64,000 bases of DNA from Owenia fusiformis (taxonomy: Eukaryota; Annelida; Polychaeta; Sabellida; Oweniidae), in assembly GCA_903813345.2 (NCBI GenBank), contig CAIIXF020000004.1, forward strand, positions 21,052,477 through 21,116,476, read 5' to 3'. Each line of letters begins with the position of its first letter. Position 1 is the stretch's first letter. The translations under genes and the position numbers were made by a program. Under the pieces are notes generated by a model. It did not search any database. It was not told the DNA's origin and saw nothing but the letters and a program-made list of their open reading frames with translations. This document shows positions 1-9,460 of the stretch, one piece after another.

Positions 1-657
1 AGTTCTATGAAATGTATCGTTGTAGCCATTCACTATGTCCATTAGAACATCGACGTATCGGTTAGTTTGATTAGCAATCATATACCTATGTAACCGTGTC
101 GCTAACGTCTTAATAACTCTCTCGACGTAATTTGACTTTTTTTCATTGAGACTGAAAATCTGGGTGATACCTAAACGTTTCAAATATGGTTTCAAGATAT
201 TGTTGTCGAATTCTCGACCCATATCTAAGCGCAAGATGGTGGGTTGTTTAGCTGCCCCTAAATCATCCAAAATGTGTTTGAGAGCTTTAAATGTCTCCTT
301 AGCAGTTTTCGTTTTTAAAAGTTTTGCGTGGACAAATTTGCTGAAAATATCGATTGTAATTAATATGTAACTGAAGCCATTGTTATATGATTTCAATTTG
401 CTAAAATCGATCAGATCGGCCTCCATCATATAATGAATTCCTAATGTCTCGACAGGACTTCTTTTAAATTTTCTCCTGACGGGTTTATACATGGTATACG
501 CTTCAACACCGTTCAAGAAATCTTTCACCATTTTTAATGTTATGTCATTTCTAAACTCTTTAATACTTTTGTGGAATTTAGATGGTGATGTAAAACTTCC
601 ATTAAATGTAGGGTCGTAATATAGGTTACTAAGATAATCACGGACGTTCTCCGCCAT
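1..657 (-). CDS. Polinton/Maverick-type DDE integrase, 5' part (runs off the window)
   Basis: An ATG at 657 opens 219 codons with no stop before the window edge, so the C-terminus is missing. The protein is a retroviral-like integrase. The DDE residues appear as Asp81 (EADLIDF), Asp135 (LRLDMGREF) and Glu169 (NEKKSNYVER), giving a D-x53-D-x33-E spacing normal for the RVE core. The phrase around residues 95-108 (SYILITIDIFSKF) is the second core strand. The shape resembles integrases of Polinton/Maverick elements, which join element ends to chromosomal DNA. No zinc-binding HHCC region is seen before the core, only a short helical lead of about 75 residues, and any chromodomain would lie outside the window. 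No frameshift is seen, so the copy may be young. A Ginger or LTR-type integrase is the main alternative. Confidence 0.75.
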   Translation of the reverse strand, partial: MAENVRDYLSNLYYDPTFNGSFTSPSKFHKSIKEFRNDITLKMVKDFLNGVEAYTMYKPVRRKFKRSPVETLGIHYMMEADLIDFSKLKSYNNGFSYILITIDIFSKFVHAKLLKTKTAKETFKALKHILDDLGAAKQPTILRLDMGREFDNNILKPYLKRLGITQIFSLNEKKSNYVERVIKTLATRLHRYMIANQTNRYVDVLMDIVNGYNDTFHRT

Positions 658-869
658 GACAAAACTAGAAATGAGTCAAGACTTATGATTTGGCTTTTTA
701 TAAGTAAATGCTAGTGGTTCTTTAAATTTTTTTCAAAATGTGGTTGTTTTGTAACTTTGCATTTTTTGGACACCTATCTACATGTTTATTACCTCGTATA
801 ATATGTACCATATAAGCCATACAAAATATAAAGTTAATTTACATGATCCTTTATTAAGCATAGGTTCCT

Positions 870-1084
870 TTAAGAATACGTATACAGTGTTATAGAATAG
901 TCACTGGCCCTTTTTTTAATGGTCACTGAACCCACATCGTCAAATCTTAATGAGGAAATGTCTGATTCTGGTGGAGAAGGTTCACCATGTAAACCATCCT
1001 CCATGGTTCCAACGACATCACATTGACTGAACGTTTCAGAATTTTCACGTCTAACACCCCAGCTACTACCCCACCAAACATTAA
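870..1084 (-). CDS. Candidate last exon: cytoplasmic tail of a small membrane protein
   Basis: Not recognised. After a cttgcag acceptor (rev. strand) a 71-codon open frame ends in TAA at 870. It begins NVWWGSSWGVRRENSE and is acidic and Ser/Pro-rich in the middle (GEPSPPESDISS). It joins in phase with the hydrophobic exon at 1371-1503 (donor T | TT). A second acceptor further upstream (near 1151) opens a different frame that ends at 947, so the frame choice is uncertain. It could be cargo of the mobile element at this end of the window or an unrelated host gene. Confidence 0.25.
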
Positions 1085-1370
1085 CTGCAAGCCATCACCG
1101 TAGATACGAGACACTTTTAGTTTGAGTTTGAATACAATGACTGAAAATATACAGAAAAACAAAAATCGTTAATAAATGTAGTTAACTAGAATTAAAATTA
1201 GTTGACCTAACATTGTCACATCTGAAAACAGCGATCATTTTATGAAAATCATCATATACCAAGCTTTTAATGGATAGTACGAGTTATGTTTAACATATGA
1301 TTAACTTATGTTAGAATAGATGTCGCATTCGTACAGCTAGTCTACGGGACTCTTAGGTTATTATACTTAC

Positions 1371-1503
1371 ACAGTGTGGAGTGTGTCACGACAAAAGAAA
1401 GAACAGCTAGAATAGCAGATGTAATGTCCCCGCCGTGCCACACGAGTTTGTTGTCACTGGCATTTGGTATCAAACGTACAATTTCCACGTCCCCAATCTG
1501 TTG
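1371..1503 (-). CDS. Candidate exon with one transmembrane segment
   Basis: Flanked on the minus strand by a tttag acceptor and a GT-AAGT donor. The one frame open throughout reads QQIGDVEIVRLIPNAS, then a Gly-Gly turn and a hydrophobic stretch of about 20 residues (DITSAILAVLSFVVTHSTL), suited to a single membrane span. It fits the phase of the tail exon at 870-1084. It does not fit the phase of the signal-peptide exon at 1796-1904, so an exon would be missing between them. Family not recognised. Confidence 0.25.
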
Positions 1504-1795
1504 CTAAATAATGAAATGATAAACAATCGAACTAAATTCCACCAACGTTATACTCATTATATTATAAGTGATATACCTCTTCAAAAAACTCCGTACAACA
1601 GTAGCTTTTAAATATAATGTAGGTAGTATGTCATAATCTAATTGATATTGAAATAAATTGGTATACTAGTAACTACTTTTTATTTGATACTGTTTTAAAT
1701 TTTTTTACTAACTCAGAGTGTTAAGTAATTTAAAGCTGTGATAATAATCAATTACAATTGTCTTGACGATGATTTAAATATTAAAATTAACTTAC

Positions 1796-1904
1796 CACTT
1801 GATGTGTCACAATCACCAATCAATATATTATTATATACGGAACAACCGGTCTTGACAGAAACTATCATGCAGAGAACAGTAAATAGCGTAGTACACAAAG
1901 ACAT
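1796..1904 (-). CDS. Candidate first exon encoding a signal peptide
   Basis: An ATG at 1904 opens 36 codons to a consensus GTAAGTT donor at 1795. The start is a classic signal peptide (MSLCTTLFTVLCMIVSVKTG), followed by Cys, Tyr and Asp-rich sequence (YNNILIGDCDTSS). Together with the membrane-spanning exon at 1371-1503 it suggests a type I membrane protein. Direct joining (phase 1) gives an early stop, so the exon chain is not solved. The alternative is a very short secreted Cys-containing peptide. Confidence 0.25.
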
Positions 1905-2074
1905 GTTACCTAACTGTTGAGTGGACTTGATATATGATTTTTATTAACCAAAAATTGAAACCAACACACCTGGTCATTAGCGTATCTAAAAATAGATTTG
2001 GTCTGAGAACTGCGATCAAAGTCGCTATTTTGACACATTGTTATTTCTAAAAATAGACTCGAGGAGGGGACATC

Positions 2075-2250
2075 GTGAATTATCTACACACGGGGTGTAC
2101 CATTTCGCACCATTTTGATGTACGTGTCGCGAGTGGCAAATGTTTATTACCGATGTTAAAATTGAGCATCATGAATTATCTTCACGGGGGTTGTACCATA
2201 ACCCACGCGTTGGTATGTGCCACTGGTGTTAAATGTTCACTACTGAAGGT
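2075..2250. repeat. Two diverged direct repeats, about 95 bp each
   Basis: The phrase gtgaattatctacacacggg near 2075 returns as atgaattatcttcacggggg near 2170, each followed by a tgtacc and cac motif and a shared aaattgagc tail. A small open frame across both copies is a by-product of the duplication and is not called as a gene. Confidence 0.5.
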
Positions 2251-2354
2251 AAAATTGAGCTACGTGTAAATGATTATATTTTCAAAAAAAAAATTGTTTT
2301 TCAATAAATGTGGTGTCCTACACATGTTTACGGCACTGTTTGTGTCAAATAAAC

Positions 2355-2906
2355 TTAAACAGTTAGGATATTATTCATTATATCAAAAAGTGTCATTTCA
2401 AACGAGTCCTCATCACCCATGACATCGATTATATCCTCTTCTATGGTACCATCGCATTTCAGGACCTCTACCATTTCATGGGTTGGCAGTGTACGTGATG
2501 GTAACCCTAATCGGCTTTGTAATTGGTCTTCTAAATAAAGCATCTGGCCCAGGGTGACATTACTTCTAGCAACCATTCCATATAAGTCAATAGCTTCATC
2601 TGGGAAGGTCAAGCAACCTCCACCCATATGTGCCATTTGACCAGGCGCGTCGTAATCACAGCCCAGACAATTTAAGGAGCACATCTCCATTACACCACCG
2701 TGCACTAAATACATGAATATAATCCTAACATAGGATTCTAGTGTTTTCTGTACAGGTATGTCTCTTTCCTGCACCGCTATATTAGCTGCACCATACGGCA
2801 AATTATCCAATCCAACACCCATTTCATTAATATTAGCATACCAATTTGTCGATTTTGGTGATAAATGCTCATCTTCGTAATTTATTCTGTAAATCTTGAT
2901 GTTTGC
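2355..2906 (-). CDS. Unrecognised Cys/His-motif protein, probable mobile-element cargo
   Basis: The frame is open from a good acceptor (ttttctag, exon start at 2906) to a stop at 2355, giving 183 codons. An in-frame ATG at 2822 would give 155 aa alone. Residues downstream of that ATG hold a compact metal-binding-like pattern, C-x4-C-x2-C, then DAPGQMAH and GGGC, followed by helical, acidic sequence rich in Met, Leu, Asp and Glu to the C-terminus. The order C..C, D/P/Q, H, G/C resembles small proteins I recall from mobile elements of marine invertebrates, but I cannot name a family. It shares strand with the integrase. An upstream open segment (3248-3040) also looks coding but ends in a stop at its donor, so it is not joined. 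Confidence 0.45.
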   Translation of the reverse strand, partial: ANIKIYRINYEDEHLSPKSTNWYANINEMGVGLDNLPYGAANIAVQERDIPVQKTLESYVRIIFMYLVHGGVMEMCSLNCLGCDYDAPGQMAHMGGGCLTFPDEAIDLYGMVARSNVTLGQMLYLEDQLQSRLGLPSRTLPTHEMVEVLKCDGTIEEDIIDVMGDEDSFEMTLFDIMNNILTV

Positions 2907-3726
2907 CTAGAAAACGATTACAATGATTTTACACTTCATTTACCATTTTTAGTATAATTCATTGTCACCTCCACAATCCATCATTTAAAACATTGTTACA
3001 AGTAATGGGTTAATACCTTAAAATGGCTCTTTTATTTGGTGTAATAATAAGATTGATCAACCACATACCTATTGATGTTTTGCATTTTTTAGAGTCAGTT
3101 CGTATAGTTTATCATGTTTATTCACCTTTACCAAAACAAATTTCTCCCATCTTCTATATCTCATTACTTTATAATGATCCATTGATAATGCCCTCTTTTT
3201 ATTCATTGAAATTTCACGTTTTGATAATGTAGCTATTATGTTGGTCTGAAATTTAAAAAAAAAGAGAATAATAGTTCTTACGGCTAATTTGAAAAACTTT
3301 TGAAAACATCAATTATAAATAAAAAATATGCACTTACCATTATCATGTTGTAGTTAAGGATACTATCTTACGATATCTTCACTGACACTGAGTTTTCATT
3401 TACCTATTATATAGAAATTACGATCGAATCGATCTCATTACCTGCAGTATAATTAACGAGACTAACTTATTGTTTAAGTCACGCCCCACGTGCCACAACG
3501 TGTAAGAAATCACTCGAGCCTGTACCGGCTGGTACGATCTTACCTATTATCGATTACCTGTCAACGACTGACGCGTTTTTATTAATTTTACTTCATCGGT
3601 TGTCAATATTCCGTATCAAATTACCAGAGTCTGTACCGTCGGTACAGACTTTCAAGGTTAAACGTCTTTTTAGCGGTCAACCATCGATTTTAATTAACCT
3701 AGTTCAACAGTGATTAATAAGGTCGG

Positions 3727-3790
3727 TCACGTGGTCAAACTCGACCAATCAGAGCGTAGGCACGTGGTTTAAACTGCCCAATCAGCGTGG
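3727..3790. promoter_or_regulatory. Duplicated E-box/CCAAT module
   Basis: Two direct copies 33 bp apart each carry CACGTG (3728, 3761) and CCAAT (3745, 3778) at the same internal spacing. This arrangement is typical of a compact promoter. It lies upstream of the minus-strand ORFs and just inside the putative element end, so it could drive those genes. Confidence 0.4.
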
Positions 3791-3839
3791 ACCCCTGAAA
3801 AACTCCCAGAATGCATCAGGGGTCACCCCGGGTCACACT
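3790..3839. mobile_element. Possible terminus of the Polinton-like element
   Basis: Read on the minus strand the block starts AGTGTGACCCGGGGTGACCC. Polinton ends begin with AG and lie a few kb from the integrase, as here. Only this end is in the window, so neither the terminal inverted repeat nor the 6-bp target duplication can be confirmed. Confidence 0.25.
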
Positions 3840-5169
3840 ATATGATTTACTACTGTTAAGGAACACAACTATCATCTTAAAATACCAAAATTGATGCCCT
3901 TCTGGAAATAGATATTACATATCTAAAAATATGAAGGACTTTCGGATATAATCAATATCTTAAAAAGCAAAACTTTGTGCCTTCCTTGAAACAAATATGA
4001 CAGAAACGCACTTAAATACATGTTTATTCACTTAGATACAATGCGCTGTCAGTAAAGAGCCATGCCTTGAGTTTCAGATTTATATGCAAATTACATATAG
4101 TAATTGCTTCTTAGAAACCTAATATCTAAATGTTTAAATGAACTTAATTAACATCCTATGCTATGCAATGCTTTGTAATAATTGCAGAAAAATATACTTC
4201 CCAAAAAAGTAATTATTGGGAACAGGTTACATCAACGTCAGAACACGTATACTTTATTCAAAAACGTTGATTTGGTCAATAGCACTAAAGAAAGTGTTCA
4301 TTGACTTCAATATGGAATTTTTTTAGTTTATCGACCTGACATCGTTAAAACCCAGATCAAAATCTTTGTGACTTTCGAAAGGGAAAAAGGTATGCCTCCT
4401 CGAACAATAAAACTAAATTTTCGAATCGGTTGTATGGCAACTTCCAACATTAACTAAAACTGTGTATAAACGCTTCGGTTGCTACTCGCAGAATAACACG
4501 ATCCCATCGTGCATCCACTCGCATGATCACATCATGTTATCCAATCAGTTGAAATCGCGTTCGATTTCACTAACGCCAAGACGTTATATCAACCAGAAAT
4601 AAAAGAATTCAACTCTAATTTCAAACGTGTTGAATTTTAATTAACTTGTGCAATTGAATTCCTTTTGATTTGATCTGTAGTTCAGCATCAAATTAGAAGC
4701 AGCCTAAAATTCGAAGTGCAAACCTTTGTATCGCCCATATCAAAATTAGATAGTTTTTCTTTATTCTCAGTCATTTCCTGACACCATCATAAATTTTTTT
4801 ATGTTAGTCTCAGGTCTTTTCTCACTCAAAACTCTCAAATTTTTGTAAGTAAGTAAGATGCGATTTTTCTATGATTGCCTTTTCGTGAAGAGGAAAGCTA
4901 CAATATACTACATTATAACATACCTATGATGATGTATAGTGCAAAGTGTACACAAGACAGCGGGCCAATATAAGGTTCGAAAAGCCCGCGCCCGCTAACT
5001 TTCTGATTGGTCAAGGCGCTGACGTCATAACCAATCAATCGAAGATAAAACTGCGCGAGCAATTTTTCTAAACTCATTTCAATCATTTTCAAACCATTTA
5101 TTTGTCAATTCTTTAAGAAAATGGTACTCTTTGACCAGTCTACATCATCATAGGCATGTTATAAATCGT
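3840..5169. other. Intergenic, with a promoter-like patch at 4960-5060
   Basis: No gene is seen. At 4960-5060 GC rises and the sequence holds a full CRE (TGACGTCA at 5020-5027) flanked by ATTGG (5006) and CCAAT (5031) boxes. This looks like a promoter, but no adjacent exon is recognised. The rest is AT-rich without clear structure. Confidence 0.35.
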
Positions 5170-5282
5170 TTATGTCACTATCGTGGCACATGTGCCCTCG
5201 GTTCTCAGAGATCAATGTCCCTCCCAAGGTCGGGCCATATATCACTGAGACCTCGGGCATATATGCCACGATAGTGACATAA
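5170..5282. mobile_element. 113-bp MITE with 28-bp inverted arms
   Basis: The left arm starts ttatgtcactatcgtggca and the right end is its complement over 28 bp with two mismatches. The 57-bp centre has no coding content. No target duplication is obvious, so the superfamily is unknown. Confidence 0.65.
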
Positions 5283-8200
5283 CCTCTAAATATGTATAAT
5301 TAACGGACTGTGTAATCGTTTTTTGTAGCACACTCAATGATGAACTGATCATAGTTATCAGGAATATGAGGAAAACATGTGCAAGAAATACACGCTCCAG
5401 ATCTAATTTCCTCATGTCATACTGCTTATTAGGTGATCAGTCTTTCAAGTAAAAAGGTTCATTAACAAAGTATACTGCTGGTTAAAATTGCATCCTGTTG
5501 CGAATTTTAATTAAATCTGCAGTATTCTAGAGATAAAACCTTTTAATGATATTTAATAGATACAAAAATGGCCCGTGATGAATTTACACAAATGCGAAAA
5601 TATGGTGTAATTTTAAAACGAGATTCTAAATTTCTAATATATTTTAAATATCTAGTTGTTAAATTACAAGTCTCAATAAGTGAAATCAGTAGGCAATGGG
5701 ATATTTGAACAATGCCAGTAGAAATGACAATTGTCAGTTTCCAAGCTATCGCGAGACATTTGTCAACAAGGCATTAACATGACAAACTTCTGGAAACATG
5801 TAGATGATTTTGAAAAAAATGAACTCAGTCTAAACAGTATTTGTTAAGTTCTTGGAAGTTGTAAAGTTGTTACAGACGCCAATCGTAAACCGCCGATCGC
5901 CAATCGTCGATCGCCATCCACCGTCATAAAACAGACCATAACAATATGTCACCACTTTTTGGTGGTGATATAAAAATATTACTTACTGCGTCTTTTACTC
6001 CTTAGGGATCGATTCAAGCCATAAAGTTGTTATATATCCGTAAATCAGTAGTAAATTTAGTTGATTAGAATAAAATCTTATCGAGTGACTAGTATAGATT
6101 TATAGTAAAATCGTATATTGTTCGAAAACGATGCGTATCTGTGCATTCGGTGCCATAGTGATAGTCTCAACATATGAAAACAAGTGTCTCTATTGTAATT
6201 GGGTGCTAATTGTAGTCGATCGTTAACGCAAGTAAAAGCATCATCGCATATGACACCGTAAATATGTTTTAAGCTAGTAATAGCTATACAACAAAGTGTG
6301 TTCGTCTCTACTAAATCACCCCACCTATGTAATAGTCGCGGTAATAAAATTAATAACAATATAATAATGTTCTAATTCATTGATCTCCGGTACCATGGAA
6401 ACAATGGGAGCAATTTATTCTTTACCATTAAGAAAACCTGTATTCAAGTTAACATTCACATGACATTGTTATTTCATTAATAGTAATAATTAAATGTTTC
6501 AAATGCATGGAATTAATCAGGTTTGATTAATCTTGGATAGTCATGATAGAAATAACTCAAAAACATGGCAGGTGCGTAGCCAGCTTACAGTTGGGGGGGG
6601 GGGGGGTGCGATTGCCCAAAAAATCGGTTTTCAGTTCAGCCGGGGTTGCGATTGTGGCATAAACAAGCCAAAAATATGATTTATCTTGAATTTTACAAAA
6701 AAATTTGAAACTTCTTCAAAAAGTATTTTAAAGCTATTTTCCATTTAAATATATTTTAGCATAATACGCTACTTTCCTTGAGGTAGATGTTTTTAGCCTC
6801 TTGGAAACAAAGCTTTTGAATGCGCTGCTCCACGTTTGGCTCCTCTTATAATGCGGCATGCATGGCATATTGGAGTTTTTACCAACACGAAGCCAGGTGC
6901 TTTAATCTTAATTAAGCCTCTGTCTCATTCTCCCTGATTTTTTGCGCGAAGGATAGTCGGCGGGTCTGAACTTTTTTATGGACCGTCTTCTTAAAAAGAG
7001 AGTAAATATCAGGTTATGGATTACAAAGAAGAGAACTGGCAAAATGAAATAATCATATCAAAATCATGTTTCGGATTAACGGACGAAATATTATTGAAAC
7101 AGGGTTGAGGTTTTCATATACTAATTTAATTCATTTTTATATTACATTGATTTTTAGGTTTCAAGATATATTTTATTGTTCTATACATTTGATGTACATC
7201 ATTTCTATTCTTTATTCTTCTTTAGTTCACTTGCACTCAATACGTGATATCATTCATAAATAACATTAAAATCTTGGCTCTTTGCATATTGTTATGTCTT
7301 TTATATCAGGAAAGTTCAAATTCCCATAAAGGAGGATTTTTAAGTCCAGTATATCCCATATACAAAGTAATAAGTTCATAAGTAATCAGTTCATGACATA
7401 ATCTGCTTGCCTTTCTATTGGTTCAAATGTTGGTTCCTTATGGCAGTATGGGAACCGACATTTACCTCCATTTAGGAGGTTTAAGAAGTCCAGTAGATTT
7501 AATTTGATATTATCTTTAATTTGTTCATTACAGCATTATTGACTCATCTATTTGGTAATTATGGGAAATTATTATTCGCCTCTTTTTTGTAATCTTCCCT
7601 GTGGAACTTTCCATATTTTGGGACAATTCTTCAGTAGCATCTCAGAAAATCATCATCAGAACAGTTTTTACCACGGCACAACATTCTGATTAAATTAAAC
7701 TCTTTGTAAAGATTGGATTTTGATAATGAAATAATAAACGTTTAGGAACTTTTAGGAATTTTATGTTAGTTTTTTTTAACTGGGATCAAACTGTTTCATT
7801 ATACTAAACATATTTATATCATTTTAGTTATGTCATCAAATATCTTTGTTTATTCTAATAGTATAGTTCCCATATAGCTTTCGAAATCTCGCCAAATCTC
7901 GTTTTCGTGAGATTTTAAGAGACTTGTATATTAGACCTCTAATGACTTACAATTACCCTTTGCATTCGTTTGACTTCACTTCTTAAAAGAGAGCTCCGTC
8001 TTGTAGTTTAACTAGACTCTGCACGCAGGGTAACTTACAATATATCCTTTTAACAGTTTAAATGGCATATTTGAATTCAGTGAAATGTTTTCTCCTATTA
8101 TACAAATGTAGCTTTGATTTACACAGTTATGTAATTTGAATAATTTTCCATGACAATTTAAAAAAACTTGGGCCAAATGTCCAGAGATGCAATGTTCAAA

Positions 8201-8376
8201 TTCTTTAAAACCTTGGATTATCTGTATGACAATCAACATTTGAGCCAGGCCATAGGAAAGGGGGTCTTATCACAGATTTTTCAATATTTTAATTTTTTGT
8301 TTATCTTAAAAAGCACAAAAAGACCTTTCAAATGAGCCATGACTAGCTTTATGTCTTAACGATTTTTCCTTGCATA
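5283..8376. other. Intergenic, no gene recognised
   Basis: AT-rich sequence. At 5878-5935 there are short direct repeats of a cgatcgcc word. At about 6570-6660 a transposon fragment carries a poly-G run and a gtgcgattg phrase repeated nearby. Short open frames here show no family features. Confidence 0.4.
7954..8002 (+). repeat. Dispersed 49-bp repeat, copy 1
   Basis: The word taccctttgcattcgtttga and the next 29 bases recur at 28780-28828 inside MALT1 intron 7 with one or two changes, in the same orientation. It is probably the end of a dispersed element. Confidence 0.55.
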
Positions 8377-8543
8377 CGAGGGGTGATCCAAAAGTCTTGG
8401 ACGCCCTGCTCTAATTTTGTCGTTTTTTGATAAAATTACTTTAAACTTTCCAATAATAAAGACCAACAACCTAACTATTTTGTGTATTAATTTCATGGAG
8501 AAATGATATATTTTATGTAGTTTTCTAGATAGTTTTTAATATA

Positions 8544-9293
8544 GGGACCCTGCCACCCGGAACGGTATTCGCACATGGCAACTTTCAGCCTTAAATGTTG
8601 CCGCCATTTGACTTGTTTCGCAACTCTTGACCACTATCTTTCTTTGAATTTTGAATGTTAAACCATGTTAGTTTACTTTCTTTGTTGCTAGGCAACCAAT
8701 TAATTGTGTTTTAATTATAATGTCACATATGACAATGGCGGTATATGTCAAATTCTAAGAAAATGACATCAGACAAACAACCCTCATTCTGATATCATTT
8801 TTGCTGCAAGATGGCTGCAGAACATGAAAGAAATCAAAGTGGAACAAAGAATACTACTAGATATTCTCACTATTATTGACCTTTAGCAGCTACCATATGC
8901 ACGATACAGTCTAGATATGGCTCCGTGTGATTTTCTTCCTTTTCTCCAAGTTGATAGGAGGGTTGAAAGAAAATGTTTTTTTACTCATTGGATGAGGTTT
9001 AGAGTGGCCCTCCAGCAGCATTTGTATCACATAAGGAATGGCGGTTTCTGAAATGTCTTCCATTCATTGGTAAAGCGGTATGAAAAATGTGTTCAAAGTC
9101 GTGGAAAATATGTTGAAAAGTAGGTCTTTAATATGTGAAGATGATGGCAGATGACACTCAAATTGAAAAGCGGAAATTCTCCCATATCGTGGCTGGTGTT
9201 AGGTTGTGCACCTGCACCTAAAGTATTTGCCATATTATAACAGTTGTGACGTGATTTGCTATGTTTAGATACCGTTCCGGGTGGCAGGGACCC
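8544..9293. mobile_element. Nested 750-bp element with 25-bp terminal inverted repeats
   Basis: The ends match as gggaccctgccacccggaac on the left and its complement on the right, 24 of 25 bases. It sits at the centre of the outer palindrome and carries the mariner transposase remnant. No clear target duplication is seen. Confidence 0.7.
8890..9123 (+). pseudogene. Mariner transposase C-terminal remnant
   Basis: One frame reads PYARYSLDMAPCDFLPF, which matches the conserved YSPDLAPCDFFLF motif holding the last catalytic Asp of mariner transposases. Later in the same frame KRYEKCVQSRGKYVEK matches the usual family C-terminus and is followed by a stop. An internal TGA after NGGF and the missing N-terminal two thirds show it is dead. 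Confidence 0.75.
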
Positions 9294-9460
9294 AGTATTT
9301 AAAAATATTTACAAAAGTACCTAAAATTTATTATTTTCTGTTGAAGCTTATACACAAAGTTATTGAGATGTTGATCTTTATTATCTGAAAGTTTCATGTA
9401 ATTATATTAGAAAATAGCAAAATTAGAGCGGGGCGTCCAAGGCTTTTGGATCACCCCTCG

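Larger units (their letters stand above)
8377..9460. mobile_element. Mariner-type inverted-repeat element with an internal insertion
   Basis: It is flanked by TA on both sides (8375-8376, 9461-9462). The ends read CGAGGGGTGATCCAAAAG and its complement, a typical mariner terminal repeat, with about 43 well-matched bases and a weaker match extending about 165 bases inward. Without the nested element at 8544-9293 it would be a roughly 330-bp palindromic MITE. Confidence 0.8.

Noticed and set aside
3040-3248. Upstream exon of the Cys/His protein (KKRALSMDHYKVMRYRRW region)
   Set aside because: Good acceptor and coding look, but its frame ends in TAG exactly at the only good donor and cannot join the next exon.
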